Shown piece by piece: positions 32,992-42,531 of a stretch of DNA of 64,000 nucleotides. Origin of the DNA: Mayfieldus sp963781495 (GTDB lineage: Bacteria > Actinomycetota > Thermoleophilia > Solirubrobacterales > 70-9); assembly GCA_963781495.1 (NCBI GenBank), contig CAWAFX010000003.1, positions 1 through 64,000 of the forward strand. Direction: 5' to 3'. The notes beneath the pieces were generated by a model. It was not told where the DNA came from. It saw only the letters and a list, made by a program, of their open reading frames with translations, and made no database searches. A program made the position numbers and the translations under genes. Each line of letters opens with the position of its first letter. Within the stretch, counting starts at the first letter, position 1.

Positions 32992-34536
32992 ATGGAACGC
33001 AAGTGGTGGACATTGCTGGTCGTCTGCATCGCGACCTTCATGTTGTTGATCGACATCACGATCGTCAACGTCGCCTTGCCCGACATCCAGACCAGCCTCG
33101 GGGCCAGCCTCTCGAGCCTGCAGTGGGTCGTCGACGCCTACTCGCTGACCCTGGCCGCGTTCATGCTCACCTCCGGTTCGCTGTCCGACCGGCTCGGGCG
33201 GCGGCAGATCTTCGTCATCGGGCTCGCGATCTTCACCGTCGCCTCCTTCCTCTGCGGGATCGCCCCCAACGCCACCCTGCTGAACCTCGCCCGCGGCCTG
33301 CAGGGGGTTGGCGGCTCGGCGATGTTCGCCTGCTCGCTGGCCCTGATCGCGCAGGAGTTCCAGGGTCCCGAACGGGCGACCGCGATCGGCGCCTGGGGGG
33401 CGACGATCGGCGGCGCCGTCGCGATCGGGCCGCTGGTCGGCGGTGTCATCACCGAAGGGTTGGGCTGGGAGTGGATCTTCTTCGTCAACATCCCGATCGG
33501 GCTGGCGGCGATCTACTTCTCGCTGAGCCAGATCGAGAACGTCAAGGGCCCCGATCCCGATCCGATCGACTGGGGCGGGCTGGTCACCTTCAGCTGCGGC
33601 CTGTTCCTGTTGATCTTCGGCCTCATCCGCGGCAACGCCGAGGGCTGGTCCAGTAGCCAGATCGTCGGCTCGTTCGCCGGCGCCGCGGTGCTGCTGATCG
33701 CCTTCTTCCTGATCGAGCTGAGACAGAAGCGCCCGATGCTCGACTTGACTCTGTTCCGAAAGCCCTCCTTCGCGGGTGTCTCGGCGGTCGCGATCTGCCT
33801 CTCGGCGGGGATGTTCGCGATGTTCCTCTACCTCACCCTCTACATCCAGGACGTCCTCGAGTACTCGCCGCTGCAGGCGGGGGCGCGGTTCCTGCCGATG
33901 ACCTTCCTCTCCTTTCTCGCCGCTCCCCTTGCCGGCAAGTTCCTCAACCGCATCCCAATGCGGGCATTCTTCGGGGTCGGGATGGGGATGGTCGGGATCG
34001 GGCTGCTGCTGATGCGCGGCATCACCGTCGATTCGACCTGGACGACGCTGCTGGCCGGCTTCATCGTCGCCGGCATCGGCATCGGCTTCACCAACCCGGC
34101 GATCGCCCAGACCGCGATCGGCGTCGTCCCGCCGCAGCGGGCCGGGATGGGAGCCGGGATCAACAACACCTTCCGCCAGGTGGGGATCGCGACCGGGGTC
34201 GCCTCGCTCGGCGCCGTCTTTCAGTCGCAGATCTCCTCGCGCCTCTCCGAGGCGCTGCCCAAGGCGCCCTCGGCCCTCTCCGAGGGGGTTGCCTCGGGCG
34301 GGCTCAAGCAGGCGGTCGCCGAGGCGCCCAAGGGCACCCACGAGCAGGTCCTCGCGGCGTCCAAGGTCGCCTTCGTCGGGGCGATGAACGACATCCTTCT
34401 GATCGCGGCGCTGATCGTCCTCAGCGGCGGGGTGCTCGGCTTCGCCCTGGTGCGACCGAAGGACTTCGTCCCCCAGGGCGCCCCGCAGCCCGCACCACAG
34501 CAGGGCGAGGCCGTGGCCGAGCCCGCCGCCGTCTAG
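32992..34536 (+). CDS. MFS drug:H+ antiporter, DHA2 (14-helix) family
   Basis: 514 residues with about 14 helices. LIDITIVNVALPDIQTSLGA and SGSLSDRLGRRQIFVIG are motif D1 and motif A of the EmrB/QacA group. It likely exports drugs or other amphiphilic compounds. In mycobacteria recN directly follows nadK, so this gene is an insertion in the conserved order. No regulator accompanies it. A TAGCCT box lies 10 bases before the ATG. Confidence 0.9.
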   Translation: MERKWWTLLVVCIATFMLLIDITIVNVALPDIQTSLGASLSSLQWVVDAYSLTLAAFMLTSGSLSDRLGRRQIFVIGLAIFTVASFLCGIAPNATLLNLARGLQGVGGSAMFACSLALIAQEFQGPERATAIGAWGATIGGAVAIGPLVGGVITEGLGWEWIFFVNIPIGLAAIYFSLSQIENVKGPDPDPIDWGGLVTFSCGLFLLIFGLIRGNAEGWSSSQIVGSFAGAAVLLIAFFLIELRQKRPMLDLTLFRKPSFAGVSAVAICLSAGMFAMFLYLTLYIQDVLEYSPLQAGARFLPMTFLSFLAAPLAGKFLNRIPMRAFFGVGMGMVGIGLLLMRGITVDSTWTTLLAGFIVAGIGIGFTNPAIAQTAIGVVPPQRAGMGAGINNTFRQVGIATGVASLGAVFQSQISSRLSEALPKAPSALSEGVASGGLKQAVAEAPKGTHEQVLAASKVAFVGAMNDILLIAALIVLSGGVLGFALVRPKDFVPQGAPQPAPQQGEAVAEPAAV

Positions 34537-34591
34537 CCGCAGCCGGGGAGTCCAGGGAGAGTCGTCCTCGGCCATTGCTAGACAGGACGAG

Positions 34592-36274
34592 ATGCTGCGC
34601 GAGCTGCGAATCGAGAACCTGCTGCTGATCGAGCGCGCCGAGCTGCGCTTCGACGAGGGCTTCAACGTGATCACCGGCGAGACGGGGGCCGGGAAGACGA
34701 TCCTCGCCCATTCGCTGGACCTGCTGATGGGCGGACGGGCGCGACCGCAGATCGTCCGCGCCGGCGCTGCCGAGGCCTGGGTCGAGGGCACCTTCGACCT
34801 GCCCGCCGGCCTGCTCGACGATCCGCAGCTGGCCGAGCTCGCCGAGCGCCTGCCCGAGGACCCCGACCAGCTGGTCATCGGGCGGCGGGTCTCGGCCGCC
34901 GGCCGCACCGGTGCCTTCGTCGCCGGCCGCGCCGCCTCGGCCACGGACCTGAAGCTGCTCGGCGCCCGGCTGCTCGCCTTCTACGGCCAGCACGAGCACC
35001 GCAAGCTCGTCCTCTCCTCGGCCCAGCTGGAGATCCTCGACGGCTTCGCCGGCGAGGCCCATCTCGATCGCCGGCGCCGCTACCGCTCCGCCTATGCCGA
35101 GGCCGAGTCGGCGCGGCGAGCACTGCAGCAGTTGCGCGACCGCGACGGGGCCCGGGAGCGCGATCTCGACCTCTACCGGTTCGAGCTGGCCGAGATCGAG
35201 GCCGCGGCGCCGAGCCCCGAGGAGGAGGCGGAGCTCGAGGCCGAGCGGGGGCGGCTCGGCCACGCCGAAGCGCTGCGCCTGGCGGCGGCCGGCGCCCTGG
35301 CTGCGATCGGCGGCGCCGACGAAGACGGAGGCGGGGCGGCGAGCGCGATAGGCGCCGCCGAGGGGTCGCTGCGCGACTCGGCCGGGGTCGATGCCGAGCT
35401 CGACCGGATCGGCGAGCGGGTCGCGGCGCTGACGATCGAGGCCGCCGACCTGGCCGGCGAGCTGCGGGCCTACCAGGAGCGGATCGAAGCGGATCCGGGC
35501 CGGCTCGCCGCGGTCGAGGAGCGGCTCGACCTCCTCGAGCGCCTGAAGCGAAAGCACGGCGGCTCGCTCGAGTCGGTGCTCGAGCACGCGCGGCGATGCC
35601 GCGAGGAGATCGACCGGCTGGCCAACTCCGAGCAGCGCGATGCCGAGCTCGAGGCGCAGCTGGCGGCGGCGGAGTCGCGCCGCGACGCGCTTGCCACCGA
35701 GCTGACGGCGGGCCGCGGCCGCGCGGCGCGCCGGCTCGAGAAGCGGGTCGCCAGCGAGCTCGGCGAGCTGGCGATGCCGGGCGCGAAGCTGGCGGTGCGG
35801 ATCGAGCCCCTGGGGGACGGACCCGGGCCCAGCGGTGCCGAGGCGGTGACCTTCCTGATCGCAACCAACCCCGGCATCGAGCCGGCGCCGCTTCGCGACG
35901 CGGCATCGGGCGGGGAGCTCTCCAGGGTGATGCTGGCGCTGACCGAGCTCGGGGCGGCGGCCGACGCTGCCACCGTCTGCTTCGACGAGATCGACGCCGG
36001 AGTGGGGGGCAAGGCCGCGCGGACGGTGGGCGAGCGGCTGCAGCGGCTCGGCGGTTCGCGGCAGGTGATCTGCATAACCCACCTGCCCCAGGTCGCCTCG
36101 CTGGCCGGCGGCCATTTCCGGATCGAGAAGCGGGTCCGCAAGGGAGACGCGGTCGCCACGGTGGAGCGCGTCGACGGCGACGAGCTGGTGGCCGAGATCT
36201 GCCGCATGCTGGGCGCCGACCGCGGCGATGCTGCAGCCAGCCGCCACGCACAGGAGCTGCTCGCAGCCGCTTAG
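34592..36274 (+). CDS. recN: DNA repair protein RecN
   Basis: 560 residues. SMC-like: N-terminal Walker A ITGETGAGKTILAHSL, YGQHEHRKLV, central coiled coils, and C-terminal GGELSRVMLAL signature with Walker B VCFDEIDAGVGGKAA. It acts early in double-strand break repair. It keeps its normal place before steA. Confidence 0.96.
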   Translation: MLRELRIENLLLIERAELRFDEGFNVITGETGAGKTILAHSLDLLMGGRARPQIVRAGAAEAWVEGTFDLPAGLLDDPQLAELAERLPEDPDQLVIGRRVSAAGRTGAFVAGRAASATDLKLLGARLLAFYGQHEHRKLVLSSAQLEILDGFAGEAHLDRRRRYRSAYAEAESARRALQQLRDRDGARERDLDLYRFELAEIEAAAPSPEEEAELEAERGRLGHAEALRLAAAGALAAIGGADEDGGGAASAIGAAEGSLRDSAGVDAELDRIGERVAALTIEAADLAGELRAYQERIEADPGRLAAVEERLDLLERLKRKHGGSLESVLEHARRCREEIDRLANSEQRDAELEAQLAAAESRRDALATELTAGRGRAARRLEKRVASELGELAMPGAKLAVRIEPLGDGPGPSGAEAVTFLIATNPGIEPAPLRDAASGGELSRVMLALTELGAAADAATVCFDEIDAGVGGKAARTVGERLQRLGGSRQVICITHLPQVASLAGGHFRIEKRVRKGDAVATVERVDGDELVAEICRMLGADRGDAAASRHAQELLAAA

Positions 36275-36316
36275 GCGCGGTGCATCGCGGCCTGCCTCGG
36301 CGCAGGCCAGCACGGG

Positions 36317-36322
36317 TAACCT
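36317..36322 (+). promoter_or_regulatory. -10 box TAACCT of a leaderless promoter
   Basis: TAACCT followed by 6 bases and the steA GTG at 36329. Confidence 0.55.
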
Positions 36323-36328
36323 GAATCC

Positions 36329-37519
36329 GTGGCTACAGCCAGCCGCACCAGGTTCGGCCGCTCCCTACTGCCCCGGCGCAATGGTCTCCCCGAAAGCGGG
36401 GTGATCCACGGCACCGCGCGCCTGGGGCGCAAGACCAAGCACCTCGTGAAAAGGCTCGGTCCCGGCGACGTCGCGGTGATCGACCACACCAACATCGACC
36501 GCATCGCCGCCGAGGAGCTGATCGCGACCGGAGTCGGCGCCGTGGTCAACGCCTCGGACTCCTCCAACGGGCGCTATCCCAACGCCGGGCCATTGCTCTT
36601 GACCCGGGCCGGCATCCACCTCGTCGACGCCCCCCGCTCGCCGATCTTCGAGCGGCTCAAGGACGGCGATCCGGTGACGATCGAGGGCGGGCGGGTGCTG
36701 CGCGGTGGCGAGGAGATCGTCTCCGGGCGGGTGCTCGACGCCGAGGGGCTGCAGCGCCAGCTCGAGGAGCAGCACCAGCGCGTCGACGAGGCGCTCTCGG
36801 CCTTCGCCGAGAACACCGTCGCCCACATCCGCCAGGAGGGCGACCTGCTGATGGGGCGGATCGAGTTCCCCAACACCCGCACCAAGTTTCGCGACCGCCA
36901 CGCGCTGATCGTCGTCCGCGGCACCACCCACCGCCGCGACCTGCAGGCGCTGGGCGCGTACATCCGCGACGTTCGGCCGGTGATCGTCGCCGTCGACGGT
37001 GGCGCCGACGCGGTGCTCGAGGCGGGGCTGAAGCCGGACATGATCATCGGCGACATGGATTCGGCCAGCGACGCGGCGCTGCGAAGCGGCGCCGAGCTGG
37101 TCGTCCACGCCTACCCCGACGGCCAGGCGCCGGGGCGCCAGCGGGTCCTCGACCTCGGGCTCGACCACACCGTCGTCCCTTCCTCCGGGACGAGCCAGGA
37201 CGTCGCGATGCTGATGGCCAACGAGAAGGGGGCGGCGCTGATCGTCAGCGTCGGCGCCCACTTCAACCTGATCGAGTTCCTCGACCGCAGCCGCGCCGGG
37301 ATGTCGTCGACCTTCCTCACCCGGCTGCGGATCGGCGAGAAGCTGGTCGACGCCAAGGGCGTGAGCCGGCTCTACAACCCGGGCGTAGGCGGCCTACTGC
37401 TGATCCTCTTCCTGCTCGTCTCGCTGGTCCTGGTGATCGTCGTCATCGAGAGCTCCGACAGCCTGCGGGAGTTCGTCGATTTGCTCTGGCTCAAGGTGCG
37501 GGTCCTGCTGGGCAGCTAG
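36329..37519 (+). CDS. steA: SteA-family cell division/separation protein
   Basis: 396 residues. A thiamin-pyrophosphokinase-like core (VDGGADAVLEAGLKPDMIIGDMDS) sits in the middle; an extended N-terminal domain (DHTNIDRIAAEELIATGV) precedes it, and one C-terminal membrane helix (GLLLILFLLVSLVLVIVVI) anchors it with a short tail outside. In Corynebacterium SteA and SteB act in cell separation (RipC-FtsEX pathway). GTG start from the leaderless box. It is followed 3 bases later by steB. Confidence 0.9.
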   Translation: MATASRTRFGRSLLPRRNGLPESGVIHGTARLGRKTKHLVKRLGPGDVAVIDHTNIDRIAAEELIATGVGAVVNASDSSNGRYPNAGPLLLTRAGIHLVDAPRSPIFERLKDGDPVTIEGGRVLRGGEEIVSGRVLDAEGLQRQLEEQHQRVDEALSAFAENTVAHIRQEGDLLMGRIEFPNTRTKFRDRHALIVVRGTTHRRDLQALGAYIRDVRPVIVAVDGGADAVLEAGLKPDMIIGDMDSASDAALRSGAELVVHAYPDGQAPGRQRVLDLGLDHTVVPSSGTSQDVAMLMANEKGAALIVSVGAHFNLIEFLDRSRAGMSSTFLTRLRIGEKLVDAKGVSRLYNPGVGGLLLILFLLVSLVLVIVVIESSDSLREFVDLLWLKVRVLLGS

Positions 37520-37522
37520 ACC

Positions 37523-38420
37523 ATGGGCTATAGCTCGCGCTATCACGCGGCATCACTGGCGGCTGTGTTCCTCGCCCTCGCGATCGGGATCCTGATCGGG
37601 GTCGGTTTCGGCGACAACGTCCTCTCCAACACCAAGAAGAACCTCGAGGCGAGCCTGACCGGCGACCTGAACGCGGCCCGCAGCCACTCCGACCAGCTCG
37701 CCACCCAGCTGGACCGCTCGGACGAGTTCGCCCAGCGCGTCTATCCGGTGCTGGTCTCGGGGCCAGCTCCAGGGTCAGCGGATCGGCGTGCTGGCACTGG
37801 GAGGGCTGCCCGACGGACTCTCGGGCCAGATCGAGCAGGCCCTGCAGCCGACCGGCGCACACCTGGTCGCGGTCGCCGTCGTGCGCGAGCCGCCGGACCT
37901 CAACAGCCTCGCGGGCGAGCTCTCCGACACCCGCCTCTCCGACCTCCAGGTCAACGGCGACTCGGTCGAAGCGCTCGGCAAGGGCGTGGGCCGCCAGATG
38001 GTGATCGGGGGGACCCTGCTCGACTCGGTGCGCAGCCAGCTGCTATCGCGGGCGAGCGGGCGTTTCGGCGGCCTCGACAGCGTGATCGTCGTCCGCCAGC
38101 AGCCCAGCGACCTCAGCCCGCAGGACAAGACCACGGTCGGCAGACTCGAGTCCGGCCTGCTGGACGGCATCGACGCGGTCGGCGCCCGCGCGGTGGGGGT
38201 CGAGGACTCAGAGACGGATCCCTCCTCGATCTCCTTCTTCACCTCCCACAACCTCTCCACCGTCGATGACATGGACCTCGCCGCGGGGCGGGTCTCGATG
38301 GTCTTCGCGCTCGGGGGCGCCGAGGGCAGCTTCGGTGTCAAGGACAGCGCCGACCGCCTCCTGCCGGATCTGTTGACGCCCGTGCCGGGGCTTCCCACGG
38401 CGCCGGCCGGGGGGCAGTAG
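37523..38420 (+). CDS. steB: SteB/MctB-family envelope protein; frameshifted
   Basis: Reads MGYSSRYHAASLAAVFLALAIG, one membrane helix, a coiled-coil NTKKNLEASLTGDLNAARSH, then ERxxxx-type alpha/beta domain. One extra base in GGGGCC at 37759-37764 breaks the frame after PVLVSG. Without it the protein continues QLQGQRIGVLALGGLPDG and the gene is 299 codons. Homologues are MctB (Rv1698, linked to copper tolerance and outer-membrane location in mycobacteria) and SteB of Corynebacterium. The gene order recN-steA-steB-pyrG supports the call. Confidence 0.85.
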
Positions 38421-38460
38421 GGAAACCTCGGCGCCGCATGCGCGGCGCCAGGGAACCGAG

Positions 38461-39304
38461 ATGGATCTGATCGGGCTGCCGCTTTCCTTCGCGCTGGCGC
38501 TGGCGATAGTTCCAGCCGGCGTTCGCGGCCTGGCCGAGGCGGGGCTGGTGCGCGACAACTACCGCGGCCTGCGGCTCGCCTTTCCGCTCGGGGCGATCCT
38601 CGCCGTCACCGCGCTGCTCGCCCTCGCTCCGCTGGCCTTCCTCAACGACCGCGGCGACCTCGACCTGCTCGATCCCGAGCTGCGGCGCTGGATCACCTAC
38701 GTTCTCGGGGTTGCCTTCCTCGGCTTTCTCGACGATGCGCTGGGTCAGGGGATGCGCATCGGCACGCCGCGGGGCTGGCGCGGCCACGCCCGGGCGGTCC
38801 TCGAGGGGCGGCTCTCGACCGGGGCGATCAAGGCGATCGGCGCCCTTGCCCTGGCCGCCTACGTCGTCTCGGGGCGCGGCCTGCAGGCCTTCGACTACCT
38901 CGCCGACGTCACCCTGCTGATCCTTGCGACCAACCTCTTCAACCTCGTCGACCTGCGACCCGGAAGGGCGGAGAAGGCGCTGCTGCTGCTGGGGATCGGC
39001 CTCTGCCTCGGAGCCTGGACGGCGGAGCCGCTGCGGCTGCTGGGGATCTTCGTCGGCCCGGTGCTGGTTGGCGCCTGGTTCACGCTGCGCGAACGGGCGA
39101 TGCTCGGTGACACCGGGCTCGAATCTGGTCGGGGCGATCGGCGGCATCTGGTTGCTGACGACCCTCGACGAGACGGGCCGCCTGATCGCGCTCGGCGTCG
39201 TCGTGGCATTGACCATTTACGGTGAATTGCGATCGATTTCAAACGCGATCGAGTCGATTCCGCCACTTCGATCTCTAGACTCGCTCGGCAGGGTTCATGA
39301 CTAG
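38461..39304 (+). CDS. MraY/WecA-like membrane protein (degenerate glycosyltransferase 4 family); frameshifted
   Basis: About nine helices. GFLDDALGQG matches the second Asp motif of polyprenyl-phosphate sugar-1-phosphate transferases, LFNLVDLRPGR the altered NxxDGxDGL loop, and, after the frame is corrected, MLGDTGSNLVGAIGG the GDTGS motif. The first DD motif is not clear, so activity may be lost or altered. One extra G in 39115-39117 breaks the frame; without it the gene has 281 codons and overlaps pyrG by 8 bases. Its place between steB and pyrG suggests an envelope role. Confidence 0.75.
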
Positions 39305-40967
39305 GCATAAGCAGGGCGACACGCGATTCATCTTCGTCACGGGCGGGGTGGTGTCGGCTCTCGGAAAAGGCATTGCCTCGGCCTCGATCGGCCGCCTCCT
39401 GGTCAGCCGCGGCTTCCGGGTCCAGCTGCAGAAGTTCGATCCCTACATCAACGTCGACCCGGGGACGATGAGCCCGTTCCAGCACGGCGAGGTCTTCGTG
39501 ACCGAGGACGGGGCCGAGACCGACCTCGACCTCGGCCACTACGAGCGCTTCACCGACGAGAACACCTCGCGCGCCTCCAACGTCACCGCAGGTGCGGTCT
39601 ACAACTCGGTCATCAAGCGCGAGCGCCGCGGCGACTACCTCGGCGCCACGGTGCAGGTGATCCCTCACATCACCGACGAGATCAAGCACCGGATCCTGAT
39701 CGTCGCCGAGTCACAGGCGGTCGACTTCGTGATCACCGAGATCGGCGGCACCGTCGGCGACATCGAGTCGCTGCCGTTCCTGGAGGCGATCCGCCAGCTC
39801 TACTCCGAGCTGGGGCCGAAGCGCTGCATGTTTCTGCACCTGACCCTGGTGCCCTACATCGGCCATGCCGGTGAGCTGAAGACCAAGCCGACCCAGCACT
39901 CGGTCAACGAGCTGCGGCGGATCGGGATCCAGCCGCACGCGTTGCTGGCCCGCTCCGAGCAAGGGCTCGACCGCGAGATCCGCAAGAAGATCGCCCTCTT
40001 CGCGAGCCTCCCCGAAGAGGCCGTGATCTCGGCCCGCGACGTCGACAACATCTACAAGGTGCCGCTCGTCTACAGGGCGGAAGGTGTCGACGACCTCGTG
40101 CTCGACCACTTCGCAATCGACGCGCCGGCGCCCGACCTCGAGGAGTGGGAGGCGCTGATGCGCCGCGCCGACTCCTGCAAGGGGACGACTCGGATCGCCC
40201 TGGTCGGCAAGTACGTCGCGCTCGCCGACGCCTACAAGTCGGTGATCGAGGCCCTTACCCACGGCGGCTATTACCACGGCACCAAGGTCGAGGTCGAGCT
40301 GGTCGATTCCGAGGACTTCGATCCCGACCGACTCGACGACGCCGACGGGATCCTGATTCCGGGCGGCTTCGGCGAGCGCGGGATCGAGGGCAAGATCGAG
40401 GCCGCGAAGTTCGCCCGCGAGCGCGGCATCCCGTACCTCGGCATCTGCCTCGGGATGCAGATCGCCGTCGCTGAGTTCGCCCGCCACGTCGCCGGTATGG
40501 AGGGTGCGAACTCGACCGAGTTCGACCCCGAGACGCCGTTTCCCGTCGTCGACCTGCTGCCGGAGCAGAAGGAGGTCTCCGAGATGGGCGGCACGATGCG
40601 GCTCGGCGCCGACCCGGTCAAGCTTCACGACGGGACCCGAGCCCGCGAGATCTTCGGCGAGGCGGTGATCTACAAGCGCCACCGCCACCGCTATGAGATC
40701 AACAACATGCTGCGGCGCCGGCTCGAGGACGAGGGCCTGGTCTGCGGCGGCACCTCACCCGACGAGCGCCTGGTCGAGATCGTCGAGCTGCCGGACCATC
40801 CCTTCTTCGTTGCCTCCCAGTTTCACCCCGAGTTCAACTCGCGCCCCAACCGGCCCGAGCCGCTGTTCCGCGACTTCGTCGGCGCCGCCGCGAAGTTGGC
40901 CCGCGAACAGGGCGGGGAGCTCGTGGAGGCCGAGGAGTTCGAGGGCCCGCGGGTCCGTCGCTCCTGA
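39297..40967 (+). CDS. pyrG: CTP synthase
   Basis: 556 residues. N-terminal amidoligase domain FVTGGVVSALGKGIASASIG and QKFDPYINVDPGTMSPFQHGEV; C-terminal glutaminase domain with LGICLGMQIAV (catalytic Cys) and the terminal FHPEFNSRPNRPEPLF. It makes CTP from UTP and glutamine. Confidence 0.97.
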   Translation: MTRHKQGDTRFIFVTGGVVSALGKGIASASIGRLLVSRGFRVQLQKFDPYINVDPGTMSPFQHGEVFVTEDGAETDLDLGHYERFTDENTSRASNVTAGAVYNSVIKRERRGDYLGATVQVIPHITDEIKHRILIVAESQAVDFVITEIGGTVGDIESLPFLEAIRQLYSELGPKRCMFLHLTLVPYIGHAGELKTKPTQHSVNELRRIGIQPHALLARSEQGLDREIRKKIALFASLPEEAVISARDVDNIYKVPLVYRAEGVDDLVLDHFAIDAPAPDLEEWEALMRRADSCKGTTRIALVGKYVALADAYKSVIEALTHGGYYHGTKVEVELVDSEDFDPDRLDDADGILIPGGFGERGIEGKIEAAKFARERGIPYLGICLGMQIAVAEFARHVAGMEGANSTEFDPETPFPVVDLLPEQKEVSEMGGTMRLGADPVKLHDGTRAREIFGEAVIYKRHRHRYEINNMLRRRLEDEGLVCGGTSPDERLVEIVELPDHPFFVASQFHPEFNSRPNRPEPLFRDFVGAAAKLAREQGGELVEAEEFEGPRVRRS

Positions 40968-41014
40968 CGCGGCCAGCCTGGCTTTCGGCCCCCCGTGGGT
41001 CTAGCCTGGGGTAT

Positions 41015-41404
41015 GTGACCGACCCCCGCGAGGACATGGTCCGAGAGGTCTTCGAGCGCTGGAACGCCGGCGAGCGCGACCTCGATCCGAAACTGGTCAC
41101 GCCGGATCCGGTCCTCTACTCGGCGATGACCGGCAACACTTACCACGGCCACGAAGCGCTGCGCGGCTGGATGGCGGAGATCGACGACCAGTTCGACAGC
41201 TGGGAGGTGAGCACGGAGAAAGTCCGCAGCGTCGATCCGGAACTGCTCATCGTGCTGGGGCAGGTCCACTTTCGCGGCCGGGCCAGCGGGGTCGAGTTCG
41301 ACCAGCCGGTCGGCTGGCTGATCCGCTTCGACGGGGGCCGGATCGCCGAGTTGCGCACCTACTCCAGCCACGACGCCGCGATAGACGCCGCCGAGCCCTC
41401 CTAG
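41015..41404 (+). CDS. SnoaL/NTF2-like protein
   Basis: 129 residues with EVFERWNAGERDLDPKLVTPD and GWLIRFDGGRIAELRTYSSHDAAIDAA, the SnoaL-like pattern. The GTG start is 7 bases after a TAGCCT box. It sits between pyrG and an M20 peptidase. The substrate is unknown. Confidence 0.75.
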   Translation: MTDPREDMVREVFERWNAGERDLDPKLVTPDPVLYSAMTGNTYHGHEALRGWMAEIDDQFDSWEVSTEKVRSVDPELLIVLGQVHFRGRASGVEFDQPVGWLIRFDGGRIAELRTYSSHDAAIDAAEPS

Positions 41405-41421
41405 CTCATAGCCTCTGCCCG

Positions 41422-42531
41422 GTGAGCGATGGCCAGCGCATGCACGACCGCTTCGTGCGCCTCTGTGAGATCGCAAGTCCGACCGGCGAGGAGAGGGCCG
41501 TCGCCGACGCAGTCGCCGCCGAGCTGGGTGACCTGGGGGTCCAGTTCACCGAGGACGACGCTGCGGGTCCGGCGCAGGCGGGGTCCGGCAACCTGGTCGC
41601 CCGCATCCCCGGCCGCGGCGACCGCTGGGTCGCCTTCGCCTCGCATCTCGACACGGTTCCCCATCAGGACCAGGTCGAGGTCGCGCTGGCCGACGGCGTC
41701 TTTCGCAGCAAGGGGGAAACGATCCTCGGCGCCGACAACAAGGCGGCGGTGACGGTTCTCCTGGAGCTGGCGGCGCGGCACGCCTCCGAGCCGCCCCCGG
41801 TCGGGCTGGAGCTGATCTTCACCGTCGCCGAGGAGGACGGCCTGCGCGGGGCCAAGGCGCTGGACATCGGATCGCTGCGCTCCCCGTTCGGCTACGTCCT
41901 CGACCACGCGAGCCCGATCGGCGAGGTGATCGACGCCGCCCCGACCTACCAGCGCCTGATCGCCGACTTCGAGGGGATCGAGGCGCACTCGGGGATCAAT
42001 CCCGAGGACGGCCACAGCGCGATCGCCGCCGCCGCCGCCGCGGTGGCGCGGATGCAGCTGGGCCGCCTCGATGAGGAGACGACGGCCAACGTCGGCGTGA
42101 TCGAGGGCGGCAGCGCCTCCAACATCGTCGCCGGCCACTGCCGGATCCTCGGCGAGGCGCGGAGCATCGAGGCCGACCGCGCCGCGGCCACCGTCGGGGC
42201 GATGGTCGACGCCTGCACCTGGGCGGCGACCGAGCACGGCTGCGACGTCGACACCCAGGTGATCGAGATGTTCCGCGGCTACCGGGCCGACCCCCGGTCG
42301 GAGCCGCTGCGTCTGGCACTGGCGGCGATCGAGCGTTGCGGGATCGAGCCCCGGCGCACCGCCACCGGCGGCGGCAGCGACGCCAACGCCCTGATCGCCA
42401 AAGGCTGGGACTGCGTCCTGCTCGCCAACGGCACCGACGCCAATCACACCTCGCAGGAGAGCGTGCCGGCGGCCAACCTCGACCGCATGCTCGAGATCTG
42501 CGAGGCGATCCTCGTGCAGGCGGCCGAGTGA
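41422..42531 (+). CDS. M20 family metallopeptidase (PepT-like)
   Basis: 369 residues. Metal site residues: SHLDTVP, LGADNKAAVTVLLEL, VAEEDGLRGAKALD and the late NHTSQE. A dimerisation insert (IEAHSGINPEDGHSAI) is present. It resembles tripeptide aminopeptidases of actinobacteria and Firmicutes, working on small peptides in the cytoplasm. GTG start, 7 bases after TAGCCT. It overlaps the DUF3866 gene (GTGA). Confidence 0.88.
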   Translation: MSDGQRMHDRFVRLCEIASPTGEERAVADAVAAELGDLGVQFTEDDAAGPAQAGSGNLVARIPGRGDRWVAFASHLDTVPHQDQVEVALADGVFRSKGETILGADNKAAVTVLLELAARHASEPPPVGLELIFTVAEEDGLRGAKALDIGSLRSPFGYVLDHASPIGEVIDAAPTYQRLIADFEGIEAHSGINPEDGHSAIAAAAAAVARMQLGRLDEETTANVGVIEGGSASNIVAGHCRILGEARSIEADRAAATVGAMVDACTWAATEHGCDVDTQVIEMFRGYRADPRSEPLRLALAAIERCGIEPRRTATGGGSDANALIAKGWDCVLLANGTDANHTSQESVPAANLDRMLEICEAILVQAAE

